A stretch of DNA of 64,000 bases from Talpa occidentalis (Eukaryota; Chordata; Mammalia; Eulipotyphla; Talpidae), in NCBI RefSeq assembly GCF_014898055.3, contig NW_023601322.1:73188740-73252739 (forward strand). Reading direction: 5' to 3'. Position 1 is the stretch's first letter; each line of letters begins with the position of its first letter. Of this stretch, positions 20,801-31,732 are shown piece by piece. A program made the translations under genes and the position numbers. Below the pieces are notes generated by a model. It worked only from the letters and a program-made list of their open reading frames with translations, was not told the origin of the DNA and ran no database searches.

Positions 20801-21635
20801 ACCCAAAGCAGTGATAGTGAAGGCAAAGATAAACAGCTGGGACTACATCAAATTAAAGAGCTTCTGCACAGCAAAAGAGACAATAACAAAAACAAAGAGA
20901 AACCCCACCAACTGGGAGAACATTTTTGCACCCAACACTAATGATAAAGGACTGATCACAAAAATCTGCAAAGAGCTGATGAGACTCAACAACAACAAAG
21001 AAAATAATCCAGTCAAAAAATGGGCAGAAGAGCTAAAAAGAAACTTCTCTCAAGAGGAAATGCAAATGGCCAACAGGCATATGAAAAAATGTTCAACATC
21101 ACTTGCCATCAGGGAAATGCAAATCAAAACTACCATGAGATACCATCTTACACCAGTGAGAATGGCACATATTAAAAAAACTAGCAACAACAAATGCTGG
21201 CGAGGGTGTGGAGAAAAAGGAACTCTTCTACACTGTTGGTGGGAGTGCAAACTGGTCCAACCACTGTGGAAAGCTGTGTGGAGATTTCTGGACCTACTAA
21301 ACATAGAGCTTCCATATGATCCAGCAATTCCACTCCTAGGTATTTACCCAAAGGACACAGAAACATCAATTCCAAAGAGCACCTGCACCCCTATGTTTAT
21401 AGCAGCACTGTTTACAATAGCTAAGCTTTGGAAACAACCCAAATGCCCAAAAATAGATGACTGGATCAAGAAGATGTGGTCCATATATACCATGGAATAT
21501 TACTCAGCATTCAAAAAAGATAAACACATGCAATTTGCAGCAACATGGATGGCGCTGGAAGGGATCATGCTCAGCGAAATAAGCCAAAAAGAAAAAGAAA
21601 AATACCGGATGGTCTCACTCATAGCAGGAATCTAG
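17809..21635 (+). CDS. L1 ORF2p endonuclease/reverse transcriptase, one frameshift
   Basis: ORF2 encodes the nickase and reverse transcriptase that perform target-primed integration. Endonuclease residues fall at the canonical positions: N14, E43 (CLQETH), D145 (GDFNTPLS), D205 (RIDH) and H230 (SDHEG). A 1-base deletion in an A run at ~19,030-19,033 ends the first frame at 19,038, and the second frame continues to 21,635. Counting one missing base, the RT motif FADD sits at 700-703, the Cys motif (CWRGC, then H and C) starts at 1130 and total length is 1,275 residues, the same as human ORF2p. Copy B at ~42,037 has the extra A, so the break may be a sequencing error rather than a real mutation. 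ORF2 starts 76 nt after the ORF1 stop, with a poly-A run between them. Confidence 0.9.
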
Positions 21636-21721
21636 AAAACTTAAATAAGGGACCAGGAAAACGAATAACTATAAGAAAGTGAAAATCAAAATCAACAAAA
21701 AACTATGAACCAGAGACACTT

Positions 21722-21772
21722 TTAGGGGGGTGGGGGCGGGAGGGGAGGGATTGGGGTCAGAATGGGGGGGCT
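21722..21772 (+). other. G-rich tract of the L1 3'UTR
   Basis: Runs of 3-7 G (ggggggtgggggcgggagg, then further G runs) form a potential G-quadruplex. A polypurine G-rich 3'UTR tract is a standard mammalian L1 feature. Confidence 0.8.
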
Positions 21773-21794
21773 GCAATTGTATGGGGAATACAAC

Positions 21795-21829
21795 AATAAA
21801 ATTTATTATTAAAAAAAAAAAAAAAAAAA
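21795..21829 (+). terminator. L1 polyadenylation signal and poly-A tail
   Basis: AATAAA at 21,795-21,800 is followed by 'atttattatt' and then a 19-A run that merges with the target-site duplication. Confidence 0.9.
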
Positions 21830-22110
21830 GATTTATTTTTGTTTATTTATACAAGCACTGGGTACAGTGAGAAGCGCGGGAGGGTGAGAGAATTCACGAG
21901 AGCCAGAGTGGGGAGCAGAGCAGGCAGAAGGACCGAAGTACACTGCTGAGGGGAGCAGCGGGCGGCAGGAGAGGTCTGCCCGCCATGTGGGACCCTCCTC
22001 TGGTGGCCGGGGAGCAGCCAGGGATCCAGCCGGCGCTGCAGAGGCTGCGGGCACCTTCGCAACCCAGCGCTCAACCGCTGCGCCACCGGGGAGGCCCAGG
22101 AGAGATTCTT

Positions 22111-22665
22111 GGGGTGGGGAGCAGGGGGAGAGAGGGAGATAGAGAGAGAGGGGAGAGTGTGCACCCATCTGTCTGTGTGTCACACACAGGCTTCTCCCTA
22201 ATGAGTCAGGATGTAACATCCCTCTTTGTGCTGTAATCCCATTTCAGAAACCAACAATGCAGGAGTCTAGTTTCTACAAGTGACAAATTGGCAAAGCAAA
22301 AGACACTCCATGTGAAGATGATTAATGAGTCCCTCTTTAGGACAAAGAAAAATCTACATAGCATCTTCAGCTGCCCACAGGCCTTGCTGGGCTGGACCTA
22401 GAGGGCAAGGCCCTTGACTGTGTCCAGACCCCCTGGGGATCTGGAGGTAGAGGTGCCCTTGTAGCTCCCAAACTTGGAGTGTTTGTTTCTTTGTGGCTTA
22501 TCTGCTGGGAGGGGGCCATGTGATGGTGCCAGTGCTATGGCCGCAGTGGTGCCAGATGATGGGGTTCATGTCGCACTCAGAGCTTGGGCGGGGGATACCC
22601 AGGATGAAGGCCACTCTGCTAACTCAGAACTGAGCTCTCCTTCAAATCTCACCCTGATCCCCCCA
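22111..22665. other. Single-copy non-coding DNA
   Basis: Purine-rich gag repeats at 22,120-22,160, otherwise nothing recognised. Confidence 0.5.
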
Positions 22666-22686
22666 ACACACACACACACACACACA

Positions 22687-22730
<44 letters not shown>

Positions 22731-22734
22731 TTCT
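22666..22734. repeat. (CA)n(CT)n microsatellite
   Basis: About 12 CA units run directly into about 20 CT units, then ttctctctttc. The CA part is interrupted differently in copy B. Confidence 0.95.
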
Positions 22735-23261
22735 GCAGCACAGGCTGTTTGTGCTCCGAGGTGTACAGCGCAGGGGCGTCTGAGCCTCCTTCCCCCTTGT
22801 GCACGCACAGAGCAGCCAGCCTGGCTTATCCAGCACAGAGCCAGGAGCATCCTACTGTTAGAACACAGATCAAAGAATGCTAATTGATCAAATATTAAAT
22901 GCCAGTTAAACGCCGCACTGTATAATTCACTTTTTCTCATGTGAGCCACTTTGCGGTGGCTGGACTAGGAAGCAGGGATTTTCATGCTGATAACAGTGTT
23001 AGCAGGGGAGGGGAGGAGATGTTGTTTGTTTTCCTGAAGTGTTGCAAAATGTGTGAGAACCAAAGTCTTCACTTATTAAATTCAGTCCTGTGGGAATACA
23101 GTGTCGAGATTTTCCATCTGAACCTGATTTTTAAAGAATCAGGTGACAGGAATATGCAGGGCGTTGCGAGGAGAGGGGCGAAGCCGTTGGTGTCAGGAAC
23201 AGCTGATGAAATGGGGGTTGCTTCTCCAGGAGGAGAGGGGACTCAGAGAGTAAGGGGACCC
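22735..23261. other. Single-copy non-coding DNA
   Basis: No gene. The AT-rich section 22,850-22,935 (aatgctaattgatcaaat) looks regulatory in texture but is short. Confidence 0.4.
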
Positions 23262-23730
23262 CTGCTATGGTCGGCTGACTCATGGCCCCCCAACATCTTC
23301 CCGTCCTATTCCAGAGCTCATGAAGAGGATCCCTTCCATGGCAGAAGGGACCTAGTGGGTGTGATATGTTAAGGCACCTGGGATGAGGAGGGCAGCCTGG
23401 ATTTTCCAGGTACACCCAGACATGCCACCAGGGTCCCTTTAGGAGAGAAGACGCAGTTTGCAGGTCAGAGGTGGAGGTGTGATGGCAGAGCTGGGCCTGG
23501 GGCGGCGCCACCCTGGGCCAGGGCATCCGGGCAGAAGCTGGAGAGGCAGCGGGTCAGTTCTGCTCTAGAATCTCCCAAAGGAATAAAGCTTTGGCGACAC
23601 TTTGCTTTATTAGTTTTGTGGAATCCGTTTTAGGTTTCTGACAACCTGAGCTGTAAGATACGAAACTTGTGCTGTTTTAAACCGCTGAATCTGTGGCAGT
23701 TGTTACAGCAGCAGTAGGAAGCTGGTGCAC
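23262..23730 (+). mobile_element. MLT1-type MaLR LTR, sense
   Basis: Recognisable LTR wording in order: 'catggccccccaacatctt', 'catggcagaagggacctagt', 'gtgatatgttaaggcacctg', 'cctggattttccaggtacac', 'gagctgtaagatacgaaact', 'tgtgctgttttaaaccgctg' and 'gttacagcagcagtaggaag'. This is the full-length order of MLT1 LTRs. Confidence 0.8.
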
Positions 23731-23830
23731 GCCCTGCTGACTCCCCTGCAACTTGTGCCTCAACAAACCACGTTAGAGCTACTTGGAGGCCCTGTGGGAA
23801 GCGATGCTCCTTATCACATAGATAACATTT

Positions 23831-24096
23831 TTTTGGAAAACGTGTTTATTTACGCATACAAGAGCTGGGGTATAGGCCAGAGGTGTGGAGGTGAGAGGAT
23901 TCACCAGAGACAGAGTGGGGAGCAGAACAGGCAGATTGGCTGAAATACACTGCTGAGGGGAGCAGTGGACAAGACAGGAGGGGTCTGCTGCGCCATATGG
24001 ATCGCTCCCTGGCCAGCCGGGGATCGAACTCGTGTTGCAGTGGCTGCAGATAGCTTCATAGTGCTGCGTCTTGACCCCTTGTGCCACCAGGGTGGC
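23831..24096 (-). mobile_element. tRNA-derived SINE, antisense, older subfamily
   Basis: The tail 'gtgtttatttacgcatacaag' lies on the left and the 5' end 'ttgtgccaccagggtggc' on the right. A weak duplication (gataacattt at 23,821 and ggtaacattt at 24,110) may be the target site, but intervening bases are unexplained. Confidence 0.85.
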
Positions 24097-24194
24097 ACAC
24101 AACCACAATGGTAACATTTGTAAGTACTCACTGTGCGCCGTGCTCTCTGCTACTTGCTGTACCTATGCCAGCCCACAGCCAGGCACCACTGCTG

Positions 24195-24700
24195 CCCATG
24201 CTGTGTTATCTGTGTAACTATAACAATTAGTGCTTAAAGCAGTGACCACTGATGATCTCAGTTTCCATGATTCAAGAGTCTGGGGGAAGCCTAACTGGGA
24301 GGTTCTGGCTCAGGATCTGGGGGACTGCTTCAAGGCATTAACTGGGGCTATAGTTCTTTCTGGCTTGATTGGGGTGTCCACTTTGTGACTCACTCACAGG
24401 ATGTGGGTGCCCTCTGACTCTGACTGTTGGCTGGAGCCTTCAGTTCTTTCTCCATTGGGCACTCACAGCACGGCAGCCTGTTTACTTGGAGTGAGAAAGA
24501 ATGAGAGGAGTTGGGGGGAGAAGCAGGGAGAGCGAGAGAGAAAGAGAGAGGGGATGGGTATCCTGTCACTTCCACCTCGTCCTCTTTATTAGAAGCAGGC
24601 GCCCAGAACCAGCCACCCTCAAGGGGACAGGATGACAATGGGTGTGACTAGGGGGTGGAGAGCATGGGGGGGTGGAGAGCATTGTTAGGAGCTGCCCACC
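24195..24700 (-). repeat. Probable ancient interspersed repeat
   Basis: Wording such as 'gggaggttctggctcaggat', 'cttgattggggtgtccact' and 'tgtcacttccacctcgtcc' recalls a common old mammalian repeat read in antisense, but I cannot name the family. A 13-bp tandem (gggtggagagcat) occurs near 24,655. Confidence 0.4.
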
Positions 24701-25371
24701 ACACCTCTTTGCTAGGAGCAGGACTGAAGTCCAGAGGCCCAAGACGGCTGGCATGTGACCGGCTCTGAAGCTTCATGCCCTCTGGCTTTTGCAGCCCATG
24801 GCCTCTAAATAGCTGCAGTTTCATGTCCTCCTTGGCCTGCCACGGCCCTCCCTAGCACCTCGGTGCTAGCGTGACCCTCTCCACACTGCTGTGCTCGGTT
24901 GATTGTCTTACTCCATGGGAGGTTGAGCCAGGCGCAAGGCGGGAGACCTTGGAATGAAGTCAGGAATGAAAGGATGGGCTCAAAGAAAGAACACAGGCTG
25001 CAGGATGAAGCGTCCTTCTGTGATGGGGAGCACCGCATGGACATCTGCTTTCTGTTTGGTGCTGTCTGTGCGGGGCCCCAGCACCCCCTATACCAGCCCT
25101 TTGTCTCTCTGACACCGTCTCTGTGGACCACAGCACAGTGGGAGGAAGGGGCAGTGGCCCAAGGGCCCGTTTCGGGAATGGAGAACATGTAGGGAGTACA
25201 GCTGTGTCCACGGTGCTTTTAGGCGCCTCCTTCCTCCTTCCTTTTGGGCGGCAGGTGGGAGTGGGGCAATGCTCAGGGATCCCTAGGCGGTCAGTAGTGA
25301 GGGGCCCTGGCTCTCCCTGCTCCAGCGCCCCGTGTGCAGCTCTTCCTTAATGCCATTGGTGGGAACCTCTA
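24701..25371. other. Single-copy non-coding DNA
   Basis: No gene or named repeat recognised. Confidence 0.5.
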
Positions 25372-25535
25372 GGCCAAGGATTCTCTAAGTGTGGAAGCAT
25401 CGCCTGGGGCCTGCTAGAAAAGCAAATGCTCAGCCCTTCTGAGTCAGAAACTCTGGAGCCGGACCCGGTCATCTGTGTTTTAATAAACTGGCCAGTTGAC
25501 TCTGATGCATGAAAAACACTGAGAACCACTGCTCT
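25372..25535 (+). mobile_element. MER5A-like hAT (Charlie) element, sense
   Basis: Starts 'caaggattctctaagtgtgg' and contains 'agtcagaaactctggagcc', 'catctgtgttttaataaact', 'ctgatgcatg' and 'gagaaccactgctct', the MER5A order. It is a non-autonomous DNA transposon fossil without coding capacity. Confidence 0.75.
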
Positions 25536-25729
25536 CTAAGCCTGAAAAAACAACAGCAACAGCAACAACAGCAAAACAAAACCAAAACTCTGCGTTCTTG
25601 CATTCCTTAAAATAGAAAGTTCCCAAAGTAAAAATCTTCACTATATGAAAGTGGTGCAAAATCTAGGAAGTTAATAGAAAGAAATTTAAATGACCTCGAG
25701 ATGAGTATTAACTTACAGTTGCACATCAC

Positions 25730-26015
25730 CTCATTGTTACATGTCTATGTGTGTGTTTATAAAGATACATAATGTTTTATAAAATTGTGACTGATATATA
25801 AAATATTGCCTTGTATACTGGTTTTTTCTCCAGGGGCTACAAAGTACTATTTTTTTTAGTGAATTTATATTTTACATCATTTCATTACAAAGTTTGCTTT
25901 CTTTTTTCAAGTGCAAATACTGCTTTTTAAACATTTCTCCATGTCTTAAACATTGACCAAGTTGTTGATGACTGTATTGTATTCCACTGTTGGAATGTAC
26001 CATAATTGAACCTGT
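25730..26015 (-). mobile_element. Ancient L1 3' fragment, antisense
   Basis: 'tgtattgtattccactgttgg' followed by 'aatgtaccataattgaacct' matches the antisense old-L1 phrase for the ORF2 C-terminus and 3'UTR. Strongly diverged. Confidence 0.45.
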
Positions 26016-26372
26016 CCTGGGGCTGCGCTGATGTTTTCTGTGAACACTGTACAGACAGAGGATGGGCACAGCCAGGGAACCTGTCCCTCGTCCCTCTCCC
26101 TTCGCCTTCCTTGTCCTCTGTCCACTGCCTCCCTCCCTCTTCTGCTCTCTTCCCCTCACTTTGAGGGAGAGACCAGTGAGAGGTGCATGACAGTCTAGCC
26201 CAAGGGTGGAAGCTGGACTTGGTTGTGGGAATACAGATAAGGGGGCCAGTGGGGCCAGTGGAGCCATTCGCCGTGAGGCCCTGGGTGGGTCCTGGGTGAG
26301 TGGGGAGTCATAGCTTTTGAGTGTGTGTGACCGAGGATCTGTTGTGGAGGGAACACATCTGATCCCATTCTT

Positions 26373-26387
26373 TTTTTTTTTAAAGAT

Positions 26388-26446
<59 letters not shown>

Positions 26447-26693
26447 TGCAAGCACTGGGTACAGTCAGAAGCGCGGGAGGGTGAGAGAATTCACCAGAGC
26501 CAGAGCTGGGAGCAGAGCAGGCAGAAGGACCGAAGTACACTGCTGAGGGGAGCAGCAGGCGGCAGGAGAGGTCTGCGCGCCATGTGGGACCCTCCTTTGG
26601 TGGCCGGGGAGCAGCCGGGGATCCAACCGGTGCTGCAGAGGCTGCGGGCAGCTTCGCAACCCAGCGCTCAACCGCTGCGCCACCGGGAGGCCC
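26373..26693 (-). mobile_element. tRNA-derived SINE, antisense, with expanded tail
   Basis: Younger-class SINE with a perfect 14-bp target-site duplication, ctgatcccattctt, at 26,359-26,372 and 26,694-26,707. Its tail is an uninterrupted run of about 15 TTTA units at 26,387-26,446. Confidence 0.95.
26387..26446. repeat. (TTTA)15 microsatellite in SINE tail
   Basis: Sixty bases of perfect tetranucleotide repeat, likely polymorphic. Present at similar length in copy B. Confidence 0.95.
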
Positions 26694-26707
26694 CTGATCC
26701 CATTCTT

Positions 26708-27236
26708 GTCAGGAACCCCCACCCTCCAAAAAAAAAAAAAAAACCCACAAAACTAAAACAAGGACCTATCTTCTTAGGAACAGAAAAATGTGCAGAAGGT
26801 GATAAACCACATGTTAATGTGATTTCTGAGCGGTGATGTTATGATTTTCATTTTCTTCTTATTGCATATCTATAGTTTCAGAGTTTTCTATAATGAACAT
26901 CCATTACTTTTGTAATAAAAATGTTGAGAAGAAGACTAGGGAAGTCAGGCAGAATGGTTGTTTGGAGTGGAAGCAAAACAGCCTGCTGGAAGGTTCTGTT
27001 GAGTTGTGCTGAGGTGCTGGTCCCATGGGTGCTTACAAGGAGTGAATTGGCGAATCTTTCTCCTTGAAATGCTTGTGAGGGCATGGACTGGACTGAGCGT
27101 TCTGAGCCTGGGGAGGACCAGGAACTTCCTGTCAGTTGACTGAGGGACCCCAGTTGGTGCAGAGAGGGAACCTGCCAGAAGGGGCCCTTCAATCATCCTA
27201 AGCCTGAATTGAGTGCTCTTTCTCAGGACCAGCCCA
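26708..27236. other. Non-coding DNA
   Basis: No gene. 26,860-26,925 ('tctataatgaacatccatta', then 'cttttgtaataaaaatg') resembles the end of an old A-tailed repeat but is too short to assign. Confidence 0.4.
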
Positions 27237-27302
27237 GGTGATGTGTGTGTGCGCGTGTGTGTGTCTGTGTGCACATGTGTGTGTGCATGCACGTGTGCTT
27301 GT
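27237..27302. repeat. TG-rich microsatellite
   Basis: Imperfect (TG)n with CG and CA interruptions. Copy B differs by one short unit. Confidence 0.85.
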
Positions 27303-27511
27303 GTCCCTCCGCAGATCCTGGGGAAGGTCTTGGCAGGCAGGGGCCAGCCTGGAATCCTCTTCCTGATGAGGCTGATGGCCAGGAGCCAGGACTATTAGCC
27401 TCTCCTTTTCCCCGCAGCTTCCACACCTCCCAGCGCCCTGTGGAGGGAACCCTGAAAGACAGCGTTCAGATGAGTTTCAGTGGCATCTAGTTGGATGCTG
27501 AAGGGGCTGTG

Positions 27512-27532
27512 CTCTTTTTTTTTTTTTTTTTT
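27512..27532. repeat. Poly-T run
   Basis: About 21 T followed by 'attaaagttcattac'. It may be the tail of an old antisense retroelement, with no body recognised. Confidence 0.7.
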
Positions 27533-30500
27533 TATTAAAGTTCATTACTTTTAATTACAAAATGGGCTTTGGCGGGCTTACGTCTTCAAACTAATTGAAC
27601 CATTTCCCCCATTCTCCCCAGTGTAAACTGTTCTCACCCTTTGGGGTAGAAAGCAGCAGAGAACATTTCTTTATTTCAAGGAAACATATTAATCCTTGCA
27701 GGGCACTGAGGATGGAAACAAGCGGAAGGGGCTGGCTGGCTTTGCAAGTCAGGCTGGAAGCTTCTGGTCTTGAGCCTGCAATCCTGAGGTGCCATGAATC
27801 AGACATCCATGAGGAGGGGTCTCTGTGCCAGCTTAGAGGATTCCTGGGGTTGCTGCCCTGGTACCTGCGGCTGTTTCATGGGGCAAGCTTTAAAAGTTTG
27901 ATGGGGGTGCCATTGGAGTAACAAGGGATTTAGTTCTGAGATAGCAGATTAGATGATGACTGGAGTTCAGCCTTGACAAGTTGACGAGGCCGACCTTCTG
28001 TGGAGCCTTGCAGGAGTTTCATGCAAAGCGAGGGTGGTGGCACTCGGGAGGCTTGGGCACGGCCTTAGGAGACTTGGCAGGCTTCTTACACACGGATCTC
28101 AGCTCTGCACACACACTCACCGATTTGCTTTGTAACTTTTTTCCAAAGGCATTTCTACAGAAGACTGATTTTAGAAGCTTGATAATCCACTGAGAGTCAA
28201 TGGTGGGCTTGGGGTCAGGAAGTGGGGTCCTCGAGGCTGTTGCTATGTGACAAGGGGACTGAAGATTCCCACCTTCACCTCGCGCTCTTCCTTTGCTGAA
28301 GAGTGATGGTGGGGGCGGGGGGACTGGTGTGACACCTCCCTGGATCAGGGCCCACATGGGAGGACTGAAGCTTGGAGAAGAGTCTTGACCAAGTGGATTC
28401 TGGGTACTAGTGATTCTGCTGCCTGTTTTTCATCTGGATGTGAAGGAAGGGAGGGGAGGACCCAGGAGGAAGGATCTGCTATTCTGGTCTGGCTGATGGA
28501 GAGAAAGGGGGAATCGCCCTGGGGCCTTGTCCATCTGTCTGTTCTGTCTGTTTAACCCTACCACGTGGCTCTTGCACACTTCTCGTGAACTTGTCCTTGC
28601 CTCCCTGTGAGCCCTCTCCTCTGCTCCTCGTCAGTTGTCTTGGGTGCCTTGTACTGTCTGGCCCTGCCTTATTTGCAGGAGGTTGCAGAGTCATGAAGAG
28701 ACTGTCCCTCATGATCAGGACCCTGCTGATTAGCAAAGAAGGTGCCACGTATCTGCCGCTGACCACGCTCCCAGCAGAGGAGGAGAGGGTCTCAGGAGGG
28801 GCTTTCTGGCTCTACACAGCAATGGTGGGAACTGGGAGTCACAGTAGACTTTGTGTGAAGAAGCATTCTGGACTCTGGGAATTGGGCAGGGGTCTTCAAA
28901 AGACATTCCATGTGAGGTGGGGTGTCTGGGAAGATGGCTGGTGGTGGGTAAAGTGGCACGGGGTTGGGAGAGATTTGGGGCTGGGGCAGGGTGAGTGAAG
29001 GGAGGACAGGAGTTGAGTCAGGAAGCGTGAGATGGGGGTACCCTGCAAGAAGCCCATGGTGCCCGAGCTTCATCCCAACCAGAGCTGATGATGGCAGTTC
29101 TCTCCTGTCTTGATCACCAGAAAATTCTTGAATTGGGTGGCTGGCCTCATGCCCAGCCTGCATACCACCTGGGTCTGGGTGGGGCTCTGGACCTGCCCCC
29201 CGTATCCCCCTGTCTCTTCTGCTTCTCTTGTCCAGGACCCAGATATCAGATGTCAGCACCCCAAGAAAGACTCCATCCTCTAAAGACCCTGCCACAAGAG
29301 GGGTCTTGGTGAGCCTGAGGATGGGGGCTGCTGTGGATGGAGGAGTCCAGGGTTGGCACTTGAAATGTGTCAGTGTTTATTAAAGTTTAAAATTTCATAA
29401 AACAAAATTTGTGGGAGATGTTCCAGCTCTACATCTCATTTGGCTTCTTGCTGATGCAGCATGTTTGGTGCACAGCTCGGCCGCCCTGTCCCTGCGTGTC
29501 AGAAATGGAAGACTTGGGGTGGGGGTGGGGGTTGGGATTGGGGCAGAACCTGGGTCAAGGTCAGAGAGGGCAAGGGTCATGTCTTTGGTGCTGTGTAGTT
29601 GAAGGCCCCAGAGTGCTTCTCAGTCCACCACTGTTTCTGCCTTCATTGTCACAGCTTGTCCTTGAAGCAGTTGTTGAGTGTACGTTGAACACTGAAATAC
29701 CTGTGCAGGGGGTGCAGAGCAGAGGGATAAAGGAATAGGCTACAGAGCCAAGCAGACAGCAAGCCAAGCTCTGCTGGCTTCTGGCAGTAATGGATCCCGA
29801 GTTCTTCATGGCTTTAACAAAAGTTCTTCCCTTGTTGATATGTAGACAGACTGTGCCCGTGAGATGCTGGTACTCTATGAGGACTAAGTCAGTGGTCACT
29901 TTTTTCACTTTTTTTTTTATGGGATAGATGCTGTTGGGCATTGTCACTGTCCTCAGAACATGCTATCAAAATGAGGAGGCAAATTCATGGTTATACCTGG
30001 AGTTAGGCTTAGTACTGAGAGAAATACATAGTATATGTGTGTAATCTGGGAAGGCTTCTGAGAGGAGGTGATTTTTCCCCTAGCCTTTTGGGCAAGAGGC
30101 AGAATTTCAATGGAAAAAATCTAAGGAAACCTGAAAACCTCAGCCAGGTGACCAAGGTCAACATCACGGGTGATAAATCATGTTGATTTAGAAATCATAT
30201 ACTCTGGACAATCATATACTCTGGAATACATACCTTTATTTCTGTGGTCTTCCTCCCCAAGTTGAACCATCAGAAAAACATGAGAGAAATAACAGTGAGC
30301 TGCAGCCTACAAAATACCTGGCCATTACTTCCCCAAACTGTCAAGGTCATCAGAAACCAACAAGGCCAGAGAAACTCTCACAGCTAAGAGGAGACTGAAA
30401 AGATGACTAAATATAAAGTGATATCCTGGATGGGAACAAGAAAAGGACATCAGGTGAAAATCAATAATCTAGGCTCATTTTCTCTGAAAAGGCTGCGGCT

Positions 30501-31084
30501 GGGAAAGGGGAGCATATGGTCGTTTCAGGGGGTTATTCACAGTGATTGAAGTCTTTAGCTAAAGGCTGAAGTTCCAACCATTGCTGATGCTAATAATTCC
30601 AATGGTAATAACCTTGACGTCGGTGTGGGCTGACTGGGGCAGGTACCTGTTGGCCCTGGCTTTGGCCTTCCTGGCATGCCGCTTAGATTGTGTTTGGTGG
30701 GCAGGCTGGCCCTCAGTAAATCTTACAGCCAACGCAGTACCTGCAGGCTACAGGGCGGGGTGGAGAGGTGGGGCTGTGGCGTCACAGCTTGGCGGTGGGA
30801 ATGAGGAAACAGGCCCCTGCACAGGGCATGATGGTGCAATGCGTGTTAGGGAACGCGGACACCCACCTGGCCCGGGGCGGGGATGAGGGGTCCTCCCCGG
30901 CCCAGCTGCTAAGGCCTGGGGGAGAGCAGTGTGCCTGCGCACAGGACTCCGCGGGGCTTCCCCTTCCCCACCGCCTGGAGGCCCGCGGAGCCCCTCAGAG
31001 CAGCCACACGACGACTTGTTCTAACTCTCAGAAGTGATTCCAGTTTGGCCCTGGTTTCTGACACTGAGAGCAGTGAGACATTTG
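27533..31084. other. Long single-copy non-coding stretch
   Basis: No gene recognised. It contains a G-rich tract at 29,516-29,543 (runs of 3-5 G, potential quadruplex) and a 15-bp near-tandem repeat at 30,191-30,226 (aatcatatactctgga twice). Frames up to 167 codons occur on either strand without domain features or splice context, and several are broken in copy B. Confidence 0.5.
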
Positions 31085-31330
31085 CATGAAGGCCTTGGAG
31101 GGTCTGGAGCTCTCTGCAGTCATTGGTGGCTTTCCTTTTAATTGCTATTTATTTTTAAATATCTATCTAATGTATGATACAAACGGGCTCTTGAGGCCAT
31201 CGCCTCCCCCTTTAGCTCTGTTTCTGAAATCACATTTATGGAGGACAAATAGCTTTGGGTGCAAGAGTCTCTGCCTCTTCAAAGAAGTTGCGAGTGGGCT
31301 GTTCTCTCCTGGCTGTGTCTGTCTGGGGTT
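31085..31330. promoter_or_regulatory. Candidate conserved non-coding element
   Basis: Repeat-free block with TAAT-like cores and AT-rich spans (ttttaattgctatttatt, aatatctatctaatgtatg). Copy B carries it unchanged as far as I can follow. Function is speculative. Confidence 0.25.
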
Positions 31331-31732
31331 GGGACAACAGAGTGAGATGATTTTCATTCCATTAAAACACGGCAGGGGTCTGCTTGGCCAGGGAGGCAGC
31401 TGCTGTGTTTGCTGGCTTTTCTGTCCTCTTGACACTGCTGTGTATATTTCTTGGGGCGGGAGAGGTGGGGAGGGTGACAGTGGCAGGGGGGCTGTTGATG
31501 CCAGCCAGCCCCCATCAAGGCCTGAGGCCCCCCAGGGCCCAGCATTCTCTCACCTTCAAAGACTCTCTCAGCAGGATCTTTGCAGTAATGATCCAGGAGG
31601 GTGTGTTTGCTGAGTTTGTGAGTATTCGTGAGTTGGTTCCCCGGGCCATGGGTTGGCTGGATGTGGTGAGAAGCACGCTCTCTCTATGCACCAGAATCTG
31701 TGGAGCGACAATTGCATACCAGTCACTGGTCT

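Larger units (their letters stand above)
15551..21827 (+). mobile_element. Young full-length L1 retrotransposon
   Basis: A complete non-LTR retrotransposon of about 6.3 kb: CpG-rich 5'UTR, ORF1, 76-nt spacer, ORF2, G-rich 3'UTR, AATAAA and a poly-A tract. A 16-bp target-site duplication, aagatttatttttgtt, lies at 15,535-15,550 and 21,828-21,843. The insertion point tttt/aaga on the plus strand fits the L1 endonuclease preference TT/AAAA. The tail is pure A at the end, the duplication is perfect and ORF1 is intact, so the insertion is recent. From 15,805 onwards the element recurs in the duplicated copy at 38,829. Confidence 0.95.
15523..22097 (-). mobile_element. SINE interrupted by the young L1
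   Basis: The tail of an antisense younger-class SINE lies at 15,523-15,550 and its body at 21,844-22,097, with the L1 between. Its own target-site duplication is still recognisable across the whole nest: ggaaagattctt at 15,511-15,522 and ggagagattctt at 22,099-22,110, one mismatch. The L1 landed in the A-tail of this SINE. Confidence 0.9.

Noticed and set aside
22474..22887. 137-codon ORF through the CA/CT microsatellite
   Set aside because: The middle is a Thr-His/Ser-Leu dipeptide run encoded by the microsatellite, and the frame shifts in copy B.
26387..26446. CRISPR-like or satellite array
   Set aside because: It is a simple TTTA expansion in a SINE tail. No spaced direct repeats exist anywhere in the window.
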